Positions 34,878 through 43,989 are shown, numbered from the stretch's first letter. The stretch is DNA of 64,000 nt from Pantoea sp. AS-PWVM4 (GCF_000468095.1 NZ_ASZC01000003.1:1-64000), one strand, 5' to 3'. Program-made: numbers and translations. The notes: generated by a model not told the origin, from the sequence alone.

Positions 34878-35273
34878 ATGAAGAATGGGATGGTGTTATT
34901 TGTATTTATGGTGGTGCTACTGAACAATGCTAACGCCCAGGACATCTGTAGCCATGCGGTAATTGATAGCGAAATATCTTCTTGTTTTAAATCCGCGAAA
35001 CTGGCAGCAGAAAAAACGTTAAATGAAGAGTATCTCGCAGCAAAGAAAAGAATCGATGCTGAGTATTCCGCCTCATCAGCAGATTTGCAATTCTACATGT
35101 TAACACTAACCGAATCACAACGAGGTTGGTTGAAGTATCGCGATGGCCAATGTCATCTTGAGTCTTTTATGGCTGAGAAAGGAACGGTTGCTCACGATAC
35201 ACTCACAGATAAATGCATCGCGAGAATTGATTTGGAGCGAGTGGAACAACTTAAAACTCTTCCTTATGAGTAG
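34878..35273 (+). CDS. Exported DUF1311 / LprI-type lysozyme-inhibitor family protein
   Basis: 131 aa from ATG 34878, seven bases after AAGGA. A signal peptide (~1-21, ending NNANA) precedes CSHAVIDSEISSCF, EEYLAAKKR, and the family core LTLTESQRGWLKYRDGQCHL with a final conserved Cys (DKCIARIDLERVEQL). This is the DUF1311 pattern shared with LprI, a mycobacterial lysozyme inhibitor. A periplasmic muramidase-inhibiting or immunity role would fit the T6SS context but is inferred. A 150-bp stretch of this gene is duplicated at 35821-35970. Confidence 0.78.
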   Translation: MKNGMVLFVFMVVLLNNANAQDICSHAVIDSEISSCFKSAKLAAEKTLNEEYLAAKKRIDAEYSASSADLQFYMLTLTESQRGWLKYRDGQCHLESFMAEKGTVAHDTLTDKCIARIDLERVEQLKTLPYE

Positions 35274-35347
35274 TCATGTATAAATCCGGCGTCATTTTTT
35301 TTGGTGAAATTTATTACATAAGCATTCTGTTCTATTTAAGGAAGAAC

Positions 35348-35713
35348 ATGAATAGATCCATTCTGGTGCTTTTAATTTTACTCGCTCCTGCTTCAGCTTA
35401 TTCAAAATCCACGTCTTACTTCCACGGCCAGAGGTTTAAAGCTGAAATTACATATGACTGTGAAGAAGGGAATTTAACTTGCGACAAGGTTTATCTCCAG
35501 TCAACAAGAATTAAAGATAATTCTACGATTACCCTCAAAGGTGAGACGATTAACACGAACTGCCCGGATGTGTGTGACTTTCAGGGGTATGAGTTTAAAA
35601 ATGGTAAATATAATTACTCATTTTACCCCACCTTAAAGGGGAGTGAACTGTGGGATTATATTGTCACTTTGAATGATAAGGTTATTGCCAAGGACTCAGG
35701 GGTGATGAAATAG
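35348..35713 (+). CDS. Unknown small exported protein, four cysteines
   Basis: 121 aa from ATG 35348, preceded by AAGGAAGAAC. The signal peptide NRSILVLLILLAPASAYS is followed by ~100 mature residues with cysteines in TYDCEEGNLTCDKVYLQS and NTNCPDVCDFQGYEF that could form two disulphides. No family is recognised. It follows the DUF1311 gene by 74 bp and precedes the broken second DUF1311 copy. A periplasmic immunity-type protein is possible. Confidence 0.6.
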   Translation: MNRSILVLLILLAPASAYSKSTSYFHGQRFKAEITYDCEEGNLTCDKVYLQSTRIKDNSTITLKGETINTNCPDVCDFQGYEFKNGKYNYSFYPTLKGSELWDYIVTLNDKVIAKDSGVMK

Positions 35714-35748
35714 TTTGTTAGAGCATGAATCGTATCAATCTCAAATGT

Positions 35749-35770
35749 AGCGGTCTAATGGGCCGCTTTT
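35749..35770 (+). terminator. Hairpin with short T-run after the third islet gene
   Basis: AGCGGTC (35749-35755), loop TAATG, GGCCGCT (35761-35767), then TTT. It resembles the hairpin at 34827-34849, consistent with duplicated gene-plus-terminator units. Confidence 0.5.
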
Positions 35771-35820
35771 CTGGGGAGAACTTATGGGTAAATTAATATG
35801 AGAGTGGTGGTGTATCTGGC

Positions 35821-35985
35821 AATGAAGAGTATCTCGCAGCAAAGAAAAGAATCGATGCTGAGTATTCCGCCTCACCAGCAGATTTGCAATTCTACACGTT
35901 AACACTAACCGAATCACAGCGCGGTTGGTTGAAGTATCGCGATGGCCAATGTCATCTTGAGTCTTTTATGAGTAATCATTTCTAA
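35821..35985 (+). pseudogene. Truncated second copy of the DUF1311 gene
   Basis: Positions 35821-35970 match 35022-35171 of the intact DUF1311 gene with only four substitutions in 150 bp, in the same orientation. The copy lacks the start codon, signal peptide and the last ~35 codons, and ends in an unrelated SNHF tail and TAA. The high identity indicates a recent tandem duplication followed by loss, or recombination between allelic cassettes. Confidence 0.85.
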
Positions 35986-36048
35986 TTTATTTATTATTCT
36001 CACAATCACATAGTTAAATATGAAATAGCCTATGCGGATTATCATCCC

Positions 36049-36125
36049 GTAGCGGCGCGATTTATCGCGCGGTTTTAAGCAGATAATTAACTAATCGAAA
36101 AGAGCGCGATAAATCGCGCCGCTAC
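36049..36125. repeat. Inverted pair of the dispersed palindromic element before tagH
   Basis: GTAGCGGCGCGATTTATCGC begins at 36049 and the opposite-facing copy ends at 36125 with GCGCCGCTAC. It brackets, together with the pair at 33892-33954, the islet of small exported genes. Confidence 0.75.
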
Positions 36126-36204
36126 AAAAACGCTTCCTATATTCCGCCTCTTTTCCGAGAGAGGCGCGATATAGATGCCGAACAGCTAACCGCAGGAATC
36201 CGTT

Positions 36205-37914
36205 ATGCGCTTTACGATAATAACGACTAAACCCGGCCATCAGCCGCCGCAAACTCTTTTTGACTTCTTACCCCCCGGCGGCACCATTGGCCGTGGTGTG
36301 GATAACAACCTGGTATTACCCGATGATGACCGAACCATTTCCCGGTTGCAGGCGATCGTCCATATTTCCGCCGACGGTGAATGTCGTCTGACCAATCGCG
36401 GCAATGTCACGCGTGTGCTGCTGAATGATATTCCGCTGGAACGGGGTCGCCAGGTGGAATTACAGGATGGCGATATTCTGGGCATTGATGATTACCAACT
36501 GCTGGTCAACGATATTCACGCGGCACAGCCAGCCAGCAGCGTGCCAAAACCGGCGGCCAAAGCGGCAATCATCGCGGATGAATCCCCCGCTGTCAGCAGT
36601 AACACCGCCGCCATTCCCAGTGAAATCTGGGATAGCCTGGCGAAAGAGTTCTCCATTTCTGACGATTTATCGCAACGGAATAAACCAGTACCCGCTTCAT
36701 CCGAGGCCCATCCGCTGACTGCCCCGGCCGCGGTTGAGCGCAACCCGGAAGATCCGCTGGCGGCGCTGATTAGCGATGCGCCCCTGGATATCGGACAGCA
36801 GCCCACCACCCATAGCCTGTTTGATGAAGGTGATGCGTTGTTTGCCGAGGAGAGCATTTTTGACGATGCGACACCCAGTGCGCTGGTGGGGCAGAAACGT
36901 GTCGCCGCGCCAACGCCAGTGGAAAACCCAACGGCGGAGCTGGACCCACTTAGCCTGTTTGGCAGCCAGAACACCCCTGATCCACGCCATCACGATGATC
37001 CACTCGGCCTGATGATGGGCGGGGCGGTGCCACTGGCACAACCGGAGGTTACGCCCGCAGCAATTCTGGAGCCTGAACCTCTGCCAGTGCCGGAGCCAGA
37101 ACCGGCACCAGAGCCTGAATCAGATCCCGAATCCGCAGACGTCAACCCGACACCGCTGGAGTATGGTGGCATCACGCTGCCAACCCCGCAGGCGGTGCAG
37201 CGTACGCCATCACCTACACCCAAAGGGCGTCTGCGCATTGATCCGGTGGCTTCCAGCAGTCAGCGTGAAGCCGCCGCGCAAAGCAGCGGTGATGCACTGA
37301 AAGGTGAATTACTCGATGCGCTGCTGGAAGGGATGGGCTTACAGGATTTGCAGCCCACGCCACAGTTCGATCGCGACCAGATGCGCCAGTTCGGCCAGAT
37401 GCTGAGCATGTTCTCACAAGGCACGGTGGCGTTACTCTCTTCACGCTCGATTCTCAAGCGTGGCGTGAAAGCCGATATGACGGTGATCCTCGACGATGCC
37501 AATAACCCGTTCAAACTGCTGCCGTCGGGCAAAACCGTGCTGATGCAGATGTTTGGCAGTCGGATGCCTGGATTTATGCCGCCACGCCAGGCTGTGCGTG
37601 ATGCACTGATCGACCTTCAGGCGCATCAGTTGGGGATGATTGCCGGTATCCGCGCCATCATCGCGTCAATGCTGCAATCCTTTAACCCGGACCAGTTGGA
37701 AGAGGAAGCGCGTGAGGCGGGTTCCGTGTCTCGTCTGGCACTGCCTGGCAGTCGTAAGGCGGCATTGTGGGAGCATTTTGTTGAGCGCTACGGCGAAACC
37801 GCTGGTGAGATAGAAGACGACTTCCACACCCTGTTTGGCGAAGCCTTCCTGCACGCCTATGACATGGAAGTTAATCAGTACAAAGATTCACAAACCCACA
37901 CGGATGACGCATGA
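36205..37914 (+). CDS. tagH: T6SS FHA-domain protein TagH (Fha)
   Basis: 569 aa. The N-terminal FHA phosphothreonine-binding domain spans ~25-100, with the GRGVDNNLVLP and ISRLQAIVHI motifs. A long Pro/Glu/Ala-rich linker (~110-350) follows, then the conserved T6SS TagH C-terminal domain (~370-560, with RSILKRGVKADMTVILDDAN and FGEAFLHAYD). In the threonine phosphorylation pathway, PpkA phosphorylates Fha and PppA reverses it; phospho-Fha triggers assembly. Kinase and phosphatase genes are both in this locus. Its stop overlaps the pppA start (ATGA). Confidence 0.92.
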   Translation: MRFTIITTKPGHQPPQTLFDFLPPGGTIGRGVDNNLVLPDDDRTISRLQAIVHISADGECRLTNRGNVTRVLLNDIPLERGRQVELQDGDILGIDDYQLLVNDIHAAQPASSVPKPAAKAAIIADESPAVSSNTAAIPSEIWDSLAKEFSISDDLSQRNKPVPASSEAHPLTAPAAVERNPEDPLAALISDAPLDIGQQPTTHSLFDEGDALFAEESIFDDATPSALVGQKRVAAPTPVENPTAELDPLSLFGSQNTPDPRHHDDPLGLMMGGAVPLAQPEVTPAAILEPEPLPVPEPEPAPEPESDPESADVNPTPLEYGGITLPTPQAVQRTPSPTPKGRLRIDPVASSSQREAAAQSSGDALKGELLDALLEGMGLQDLQPTPQFDRDQMRQFGQMLSMFSQGTVALLSSRSILKRGVKADMTVILDDANNPFKLLPSGKTVLMQMFGSRMPGFMPPRQAVRDALIDLQAHQLGMIAGIRAIIASMLQSFNPDQLEEEAREAGSVSRLALPGSRKAALWEHFVERYGETAGEIEDDFHTLFGEAFLHAYDMEVNQYKDSQTHTDDA

Positions 37915-38702
37915 ATATCACTATTGCTTCCACGTCGAATCAGGGCGACCGCGCCAGCAATCAGGATCAGACCGGTGAGATCATCGGTGAACGCTCAGCC
38001 TGCTTTGTCGTCTGTGACGGCGTGGCCGGTTTCCCTGGCGGAGATGTCGCCGCCACCATCGCCCGTAGCAGTTTGATGGAGACGTTTAACGGCGAAACCC
38101 ATCTGAATGCGCAGTCGATTCGTAATTATGTCAATCACGCCAATCAGGCTATCCGTCAGCAACAGAAGGCGAGCAGCGAGCACCGCCGAATGGGTACCAC
38201 GCTGGTAAGCCTGTTTATCGACCGTGATTACGAGCTGGCTTACTGGGCGCATGCCGGTGACAGTCGCCTCTATCTGTTTCGGCGCGGTTATCTCTATCAC
38301 GTCACCACCGATCACAGCCTGGTACAACAAATGAAGGATGCCGGGCACCAGACTGAAGGCATCAACACCAACCTGCTTTATTTTGCCCTCGGCATGGGCG
38401 ATGAGCAGCGCGATGCCAGCTACAGCGATGTGGTGGAGATTGAAGATGGTGACGCCTTTCTCCTTTGCACCGACGGTTTCTGGCATGGCGTCTCGCTGGA
38501 GCAGATGCAGCAATCGTTGCATATGGTCAACACGCCGCAGGAGTGGCTCACGTTGATGCAACAAATCATTAAAAACGATCAACCGTCCAACGGTCAGCAG
38601 GACAACTTCAGTGCGCTGGCCGTGTGGGTCGGTTCGCCTCAGGACACCACCTTACTGCACTCGCTTTCTGATGCGGCGCAGTTCTTCCCTCTTCGCGATT
38701 GA
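37911..38702 (+). CDS. pppA: PP2C-family Ser/Thr phosphatase PppA
   Basis: 263 aa with PP2C metal-site motifs: SNQGDRASNQDQ near the N-terminus, VCDGVAGFPGGD at ~35-46, WAHAGDSRLYLFR, LLCTDGFWHGVS and a final DNFSALAVW. These aspartates bind two Mn/Mg ions. In T6SS it dephosphorylates the FHA protein and resets the apparatus after firing. It is translationally coupled to tagH by a 4-bp overlap. Confidence 0.92.
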   Translation: MNITIASTSNQGDRASNQDQTGEIIGERSACFVVCDGVAGFPGGDVAATIARSSLMETFNGETHLNAQSIRNYVNHANQAIRQQQKASSEHRRMGTTLVSLFIDRDYELAYWAHAGDSRLYLFRRGYLYHVTTDHSLVQQMKDAGHQTEGINTNLLYFALGMGDEQRDASYSDVVEIEDGDAFLLCTDGFWHGVSLEQMQQSLHMVNTPQEWLTLMQQIIKNDQPSNGQQDNFSALAVWVGSPQDTTLLHSLSDAAQFFPLRD

Positions 38703-38712
38703 GAACGCCAAC

Positions 38713-39672
38713 ATGAAATATGGATTACTGGGACTGGCGGCGTTGCTGCTGAGTACGCAGGCTATGGCCGAGAACTACCGCATTGTGCAGTCCCCGACAC
38801 AGAAACTGGATGTGTGGATTGATGACGTAAAAGATAACCAACTGGCGAGCTGGTGTCAGAAGAGTGTGAACCTGCGCATTGTCACCAAAGGGGAAAAAAG
38901 TGCCACGGTGCTGGATAGCTTTCTGCCGCGTGTTGCCGGGTTGATGGCGTCGCAGTGTAAAGCGCTGCAACAGCTGCACTGGCAATTGCAGGATGCGGAT
39001 GGCAATGCGCTGGCCGAAGGGAATGCTGAGCGGGAGCAAAACTGGCAACCGGTTGTCACGCCGCCGCCACAAGCGGCCGTCCCGGCACCTGCGGCTCCGG
39101 CGATCAGTTCGCCACCCGCCGACACCACCCCCTGGCAGCAATTTAGCCTGCTGGATGGGTGCCACTTCCGTACCTGGTGGCAGCAACCGGCGCAATCCAG
39201 CGCCATCTTTGTACCGTCGAAGCAGGGGCTGGTATGCGGTCAGGATGGCTGGTTAAGCGGCCACAGCACCCTGACGCAGATGGGTAGCGGTGCGCCAAAG
39301 TCGGTAGACGTCACTTTTGTACAGGGCTTTCCGATTGCCGGATTAAGTAGCGGGCAACCCGCCAGCGAGCTGACCATTACCACCGTAAACCGTGAACGGA
39401 TGGTGCTGGCGAATGAGAAATCGCCGGAAAGCTGGTTGGTGCTGCCGTTCAGCGCACAGTTTAACGGCTGGCAGGCACCGGAGCAGGTGGTGGTGCAGAT
39501 GCCCGCCAGCGAAGCCGCTGATGAAAGCGCGCTGCGCGCCCGTTTACAGGAAGTACGCAAAGTCTGGTCGCCCTGGTTACACAGTGCCGCGCCGCTGAAA
39601 GTCGAGCTGGTGGAGCAGCTGCACCCGGAGCTGCAAGATCCAGCTGCTGCCGCTTACCGCACCCTTAACTAA
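38713..39672 (+). CDS. Unknown exported protein within the T6SS regulatory block
   Basis: 319 aa from ATG 38713. The signal peptide KYGLLGLAALLLSTQAMA is probably cleaved before ENYRIVQ. The N-terminal domain (~20-115) contains two cysteines (WCQKSVNL, SQCKALQQL). A Pro/Ala linker (~125-150) leads to a C-terminal domain with CHFRTWWQQ and GLVCGQDGWL. I do not recognise a family. Its position between pppA and tagJ suggests a periplasmic partner of the membrane complex or of the phosphorylation pathway. The canonical PpkA activators TagQRST are absent, and this protein could fill a sensor role; that is inference. Confidence 0.65.
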   Translation: MKYGLLGLAALLLSTQAMAENYRIVQSPTQKLDVWIDDVKDNQLASWCQKSVNLRIVTKGEKSATVLDSFLPRVAGLMASQCKALQQLHWQLQDADGNALAEGNAEREQNWQPVVTPPPQAAVPAPAAPAISSPPADTTPWQQFSLLDGCHFRTWWQQPAQSSAIFVPSKQGLVCGQDGWLSGHSTLTQMGSGAPKSVDVTFVQGFPIAGLSSGQPASELTITTVNRERMVLANEKSPESWLVLPFSAQFNGWQAPEQVVVQMPASEAADESALRARLQEVRKVWSPWLHSAAPLKVELVEQLHPELQDPAAAAYRTLN

Positions 39673-39688
39673 CGCAAAAGGAGTTTGC

Positions 39689-40516
39689 ATGGAGTCGTTA
39701 CAACAACGTCTGGCAACTGCATCACTGGCGGATAATCTGGCGCAGATTACGGCGCAAATCCAGGCCAATCCAGCCGATGCCGATCTGCGCGCCGCTTTTG
39801 TCCAACTGCTGTGTCTGGCGGGTAACTGGGGACGCGCGCAGACGCAGTTGCCATCCTGGCTGGCGCTCACCCCCCAGGCGCAGCCGACCATCACCTTGCT
39901 CCAGCAGGCGATTGCCGGGGAACAGCAGCGTGCAGCGGTGTTGCGCGGTGAAGCGCAGCCGCAGTTGCCGGGCAGTGCCTGGCCGTGGTGCGAAACCCTG
40001 CTGGCGGCGTTGCAGGCCGAAGTCACGGGTGACGCGGCACGCGGTGCCGAGTTGCGGCAACAGGCGCTGGACGATGCGCAGGCCAATCCCGGCACACTGG
40101 AGCAGCAGGATCAGCAGGTGGCGTTTTCATGGCTGATGGATGGCGACAGCCGTTTCGGTCCGGTGTGTGAGGCCATCGTCAATGGGCGTTATTACTGGGT
40201 GCCGTTTGCCGCCATCCGTGAAATGCAGTTCCAGCCACCGGCCAGCGTCACGGATTTGGTGTGGCGTCATACGTTGATCCAACTGGTCGATGGCAGCGAA
40301 CAGGTGTGTCAGATTCCGCTGCGCTATCCCTTACCGGTACAGGCCGAAGAACGTTGGCTGCGTGGCAGCGTTACCGAATGGCAGCCGCTGGGCCACGATG
40401 AAAGCCAGTTTATCGGCCTTGGTCAGAAAGTCTGGTTGAGCGACAACGCGGAGTTCTCGCTGCTGGCCCTTCAGCGCCTGACCTTTAACGACATCGGGCC
40501 AGATCATGAGTCGTGA
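39689..40516 (+). CDS. tagJ: T6SS accessory protein TagJ (ImpE/SciE family)
   Basis: 275 aa. The N-terminal TPR-like helical region (NPADADLRAAFVQLLCLAGN, then WGRAQTQLPSW) and the C-terminal domain with VNGRYYWVPFAAIREMQF and DLVWRHTLIQLVDG match ImpE/SciE. In Pseudomonas TagJ binds the sheath subunit TssB and aids ClpV-dependent disassembly. It overlaps the tssE start by 11 bp. Confidence 0.9.
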   Translation: MESLQQRLATASLADNLAQITAQIQANPADADLRAAFVQLLCLAGNWGRAQTQLPSWLALTPQAQPTITLLQQAIAGEQQRAAVLRGEAQPQLPGSAWPWCETLLAALQAEVTGDAARGAELRQQALDDAQANPGTLEQQDQQVAFSWLMDGDSRFGPVCEAIVNGRYYWVPFAAIREMQFQPPASVTDLVWRHTLIQLVDGSEQVCQIPLRYPLPVQAEERWLRGSVTEWQPLGHDESQFIGLGQKVWLSDNAEFSLLALQRLTFNDIGPDHES

Positions 40517-41066
40517 TGACGGCTACGCCCAACTGCATGGGGGGTATCGTGCGCGTAAAAATCGCGACACGCTGACCTCACGCGACAAGTTGCAATCCTC
40601 GCTGCTGGATCGTCTGACGGACGATGCACCGGACAAACGTAGCGAGCCGGGTAACAGCGTGCTGATCACCCATAGCACCCTGCGTCGCCATGTACTGCGC
40701 GACTTGCAGTGGCTGTTTAACACCATCAACAACGAAGCACAGCAGGATCTCAGCCCGTATGGCGAGGTACAACGTTCGGTGTGGAATTTCGGTGTGGCAC
40801 CGCTGGCCGGACAAAATATGTCAGATATCGAATGGCAGGACATCCAGCGCAAAATGACCAACGCCATTTTGCATTTTGAACCGCGCATTCTGCCGCAGGG
40901 CTTGCAGGTGCGTTGCGTCAGCGATCTGACCGCGCTTGACCTGCACAACGTGTTGTCGATTGAGATCAAAGGGCGTCTGTGGTGCGTACCCTATCCGCTG
41001 GAGTTTCTGTTTCGCACCGAGGTTGATCTGGAGAATGGTCATTTCGAATTACAGGATGCGGGGTAA
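40506..41066 (+). CDS. tssE: T6SS baseplate wedge protein TssE (gp25-like)
   Basis: 186 aa with the gp25 domain: LRRHVLRDLQWLFNTIN, SVWNFGVAPLAGQN, and the conserved C-terminal IEIKGRLWCVPYPLEFLFRT. It is slightly longer than the usual TssE because of a basic N-terminal extension. It initiates sheath assembly at the baseplate with TssF, TssG and TssK. It is overlapped by tagJ and followed by tssF after 2 bp. Confidence 0.94.
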   Translation: MSRDDGYAQLHGGYRARKNRDTLTSRDKLQSSLLDRLTDDAPDKRSEPGNSVLITHSTLRRHVLRDLQWLFNTINNEAQQDLSPYGEVQRSVWNFGVAPLAGQNMSDIEWQDIQRKMTNAILHFEPRILPQGLQVRCVSDLTALDLHNVLSIEIKGRLWCVPYPLEFLFRTEVDLENGHFELQDAG

Positions 41067-41068
41067 TC

Positions 41069-42943
41069 ATGGACAGCAAACTACTCGACTACTACAACCG
41101 CGAACTGGCTTATCTGCGTGAGATGGGCGCAGAGTTTGCCGAACGTTATCCCAAAGTGGCAGGACGGCTGGGGATGCGCGGCATTGATATCGCCGATCCC
41201 TACGTTGAGCGACTGATGGAAGGCTTTGCGTTTCTCACCTCGCGCGTGCAATTGAAAATGGATGCCGAGTTTCCGCGCTTTTCACAACGACTGCTGGAGA
41301 TGATCGCGCCGGGTTATTTAGCGCCGACACCCTCGATGGCGATAGCGCAACTGACGCCGGATAGTCGCAAAGGGGACATCAGCAACGGTTTTCTGGTGCC
41401 GCGTGGCACCATGATGGAGAGCCAGAGCCTGAAAAAATCGGGCGTCACCTGTAGTTACACCACGGCACATGACGTGATGCTGCATCCGCTGCGCATCAGC
41501 GATGTGGCGCTGGGTGGCGTACCTGGTGATATCCCACTCGGTGAGCTGAAGTTGAGCGGTCTGGGAGCGGCCAGCGCGTTGCGTATCCGCATTGAGTGTG
41601 AAGGGGTGGCCTCGCTCAGCCAACTGACGCTGGATGAGTTGATGCTCTACCTCAGCGGGCCGGATATTCAGGCGCTGAAGTTACTGGAGTTGCTGATGCA
41701 GCACCGTGTTGGCATGGTGCTGCAATCGGTGGAACCGCAGCCGCAACGTCAGGTGCTGAGCGATAACGCGCTGCAACAGCAAGGCTTTGCACCGGAGCAG
41801 GCGCTGCTGCCGGATGATCTGCGTAACTTCGACGGCTACCGTTTGTTGCAGGAGTATTTTGCCTTTCCTGCCCGCTTCCAGTTTATCAGTCTGCATCAGC
41901 TGGCCACGTTCCTGCCGCGCTGTGACAAAGCCACCGCGTTTGACATCATCATCCTGCTGGATAAAGCCGATGCGGATCTGGAGAGCGTGGTCGATCGCAG
42001 TCATCTGGCGCTGCACTGCACCCCGGTGATTAACCTGTTTCCGAAAATGGCAGAACGGCTGAAAGTCAGCGACAGCCAGCATGAATACCATCTGGTGGTG
42101 GATAATATCCGCCCGCTGGATTACGAAGTGCATTCGGTGCAACGTCTGTTTGCTACCGTGGCAGGGCAGCGCGAGGAGCAGGTGTTTCGCCCCTTCTGGA
42201 GCACCTTCAGCCCGGATCAGGGTGACTACGGTGCCTATTTTTCTCTGCGCCGTGAGCAGCGCACCCTGTCGGAACATGCGCAACGCTACGGCACCCGGAC
42301 CGGTTATATCGGCTCCGAAGTGTTTCTCTCGCTGGTGGACGAACACCACACGCCGTGGCGTGACGAGATGCGTTACCTCTCCGCCGAGGTGATGTGTACC
42401 AGCCGCGATTTGCCGTTGATGTTGCTGCAACAGGAGCAGGGTAATTTCGTGATGCCGGACTCGATCCCGGTGAGCCAGCTGACATTGTGTAAAGGGCCGA
42501 CGCCGCCGCGTCCGGCGCTGGCGGAAGGATTATCCTCCTGGCGGCTGATCAGCCATCTGCAAATGAACTACCTCAGCCTGATGGACAGCGCCGATGGTGA
42601 GGGGGCCAGCGCTTTACGCCAGCTACTGAGCCTGTACGCCAACCTGGCGGAAGCGCCAGTGGCGCGCCAGATCGAAGGTATTCGCCATTGCCAGCTCAGC
42701 GCGGTACATCGCCGAGTGCCGGAACCGGGACCGGTAGTGTTTGCGCGTGGGGTCAGCATTGCGCTGGAAGTGGATGAACAGGTGTTCTCCGGGGCCAGTC
42801 CGTGGCTGTTTGGTAGCGTACTGGAACGTGTCTTCGCGCGGCTGGTGGCGTTGAACAGCTTTACCGAACTCACCCTCAGCAGCCAGCAACGCGGCGAAGT
42901 CGGTTACTGGCCGCCACGGATGGGCCAGAAGGCGTTGTTATGA
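41069..42943 (+). CDS. tssF: T6SS baseplate protein TssF
   Basis: 624 aa beginning DSKLLDYYNRELAYLREMGA, then EFAERYPKVAGRLGMRGIDI and ADPYVERLMEGFAFLTSRVQ, which is diagnostic for TssF/ImpG (PF05947). TssF forms baseplate wedges with TssE, TssG and TssK around VgrG. Its stop overlaps the tssG start by 4 bp. Confidence 0.96.
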   Translation: MDSKLLDYYNRELAYLREMGAEFAERYPKVAGRLGMRGIDIADPYVERLMEGFAFLTSRVQLKMDAEFPRFSQRLLEMIAPGYLAPTPSMAIAQLTPDSRKGDISNGFLVPRGTMMESQSLKKSGVTCSYTTAHDVMLHPLRISDVALGGVPGDIPLGELKLSGLGAASALRIRIECEGVASLSQLTLDELMLYLSGPDIQALKLLELLMQHRVGMVLQSVEPQPQRQVLSDNALQQQGFAPEQALLPDDLRNFDGYRLLQEYFAFPARFQFISLHQLATFLPRCDKATAFDIIILLDKADADLESVVDRSHLALHCTPVINLFPKMAERLKVSDSQHEYHLVVDNIRPLDYEVHSVQRLFATVAGQREEQVFRPFWSTFSPDQGDYGAYFSLRREQRTLSEHAQRYGTRTGYIGSEVFLSLVDEHHTPWRDEMRYLSAEVMCTSRDLPLMLLQQEQGNFVMPDSIPVSQLTLCKGPTPPRPALAEGLSSWRLISHLQMNYLSLMDSADGEGASALRQLLSLYANLAEAPVARQIEGIRHCQLSAVHRRVPEPGPVVFARGVSIALEVDEQVFSGASPWLFGSVLERVFARLVALNSFTELTLSSQQRGEVGYWPPRMGQKALL

Positions 42944-43989
42944 GTGAGGGCGCGCAAATTATCCCGTTGTCGCGTGCCAGCCGTTTGCCAGATGATTTCT
43001 GGTCAGCGGTGATGGCGGCACCGTGGCGCTACGATCTGTTCCAGCTGCTGCGTCGGATCAATGCGCAGAGCGGCCAGCGTTATGCGCTGGGACGTGCACC
43101 GCTACCGAAGTTCGAAACGGTGCGCATCGGGCAAAAACCTTTCCTGACCTTCGCACCCGCGACCCTCGCCGGGGTGCGTGAGCGTGAGACGGATGGCCGT
43201 CATGCTATCTCTATCTACAGTTTTGGCCTGTTCGGTCCAAATGGTCCACTGCCTACGCATCTGACCGAGTATGTGCGTGAACGTATCGACCACCATCAGG
43301 ATCACAGTCTGGCGGCGTTTGCCGACCTGTTTCATCATCGTGCCACCTTGCTGTTTTATCGCGCCTGGGCGGATGCGCAGCCGACGGCTTCTCTCGATCG
43401 CGGCGACGACCAACGTTTTCAAGACTATCTGGCCTGTCTGGCCGGGATTGGTTTTCCGGCACAGCAACAGGCCAGCTCGCTCAGCCTGCATGCGCGCCTG
43501 ATGCTGGTGGGGCACCTTAGCCGGCATGGGCACGATGCCGAAGGGCTGGTGCGGATTCTGCGCCTTTACTTTGGCGTCCCGGTCAGGCTGGAGCAAAACC
43601 AGCCACAGTGGCTGACGCTGGATAGCCACGACCAGGCCCGTCTGGCGGCCGGACGACATATGCCGCGTTTGGGCGAGTCCGCGTTTCTCGGTGTGGCGGT
43701 GCGCGATGTGCAGCACCGTTTCCGCCTGCGGCTGGGTCCCCTCACGACAGAACAGTACGCGCACTTCCTGCCCGATGCGCGTGGGGCCTGTGAAGTTCGC
43801 GACTGGGTACGGCACTACCTCGGCATTGAAATGCAGTGGGATCTCAGCCTGATCCTCGCCGCTGACGAGGTCAAGGGCACGACCCTGGGGGGCAATGCCC
43901 GGTTGGGTTACACCAGTTGGCTGGGGCAGCCGGCACAGCCTGTCGATCGTGAAGATTTCGTTTTTGAAGTTGAGGCTACCGCACGGTAG
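42940..43989 (+). CDS. tssG: T6SS baseplate protein TssG
   Basis: 349 aa with MAAPWRYDLFQLLRRINAQS, FGLFGPNGPLPTHLTEYVRE and FADLFHHRATLLFYRAWADA, the conserved pattern of TssG/ImpH (PF06996). It completes the wedge complex with TssE, TssF and TssK. It is translationally coupled to tssF and followed by clpV after 54 bp. Confidence 0.96.
   Translation: MSEGAQIIPLSRASRLPDDFWSAVMAAPWRYDLFQLLRRINAQSGQRYALGRAPLPKFETVRIGQKPFLTFAPATLAGVRERETDGRHAISIYSFGLFGPNGPLPTHLTEYVRERIDHHQDHSLAAFADLFHHRATLLFYRAWADAQPTASLDRGDDQRFQDYLACLAGIGFPAQQQASSLSLHARLMLVGHLSRHGHDAEGLVRILRLYFGVPVRLEQNQPQWLTLDSHDQARLAAGRHMPRLGESAFLGVAVRDVQHRFRLRLGPLTTEQYAHFLPDARGACEVRDWVRHYLGIEMQWDLSLILAADEVKGTTLGGNARLGYTSWLGQPAQPVDREDFVFEVEATAR

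Noticed and set aside
35276..35347. 24-residue N-terminal extension of the third islet protein
   Set aside because: The ATG at 35348 has a good ribosome-binding site and gives a standard signal peptide at once.
41681..42430. 249-codon open frame on the minus strand inside tssF
   Set aside because: It lies entirely antisense to a clearly recognisable TssF and has low-complexity, His/Gln-rich translation typical of antisense frames.
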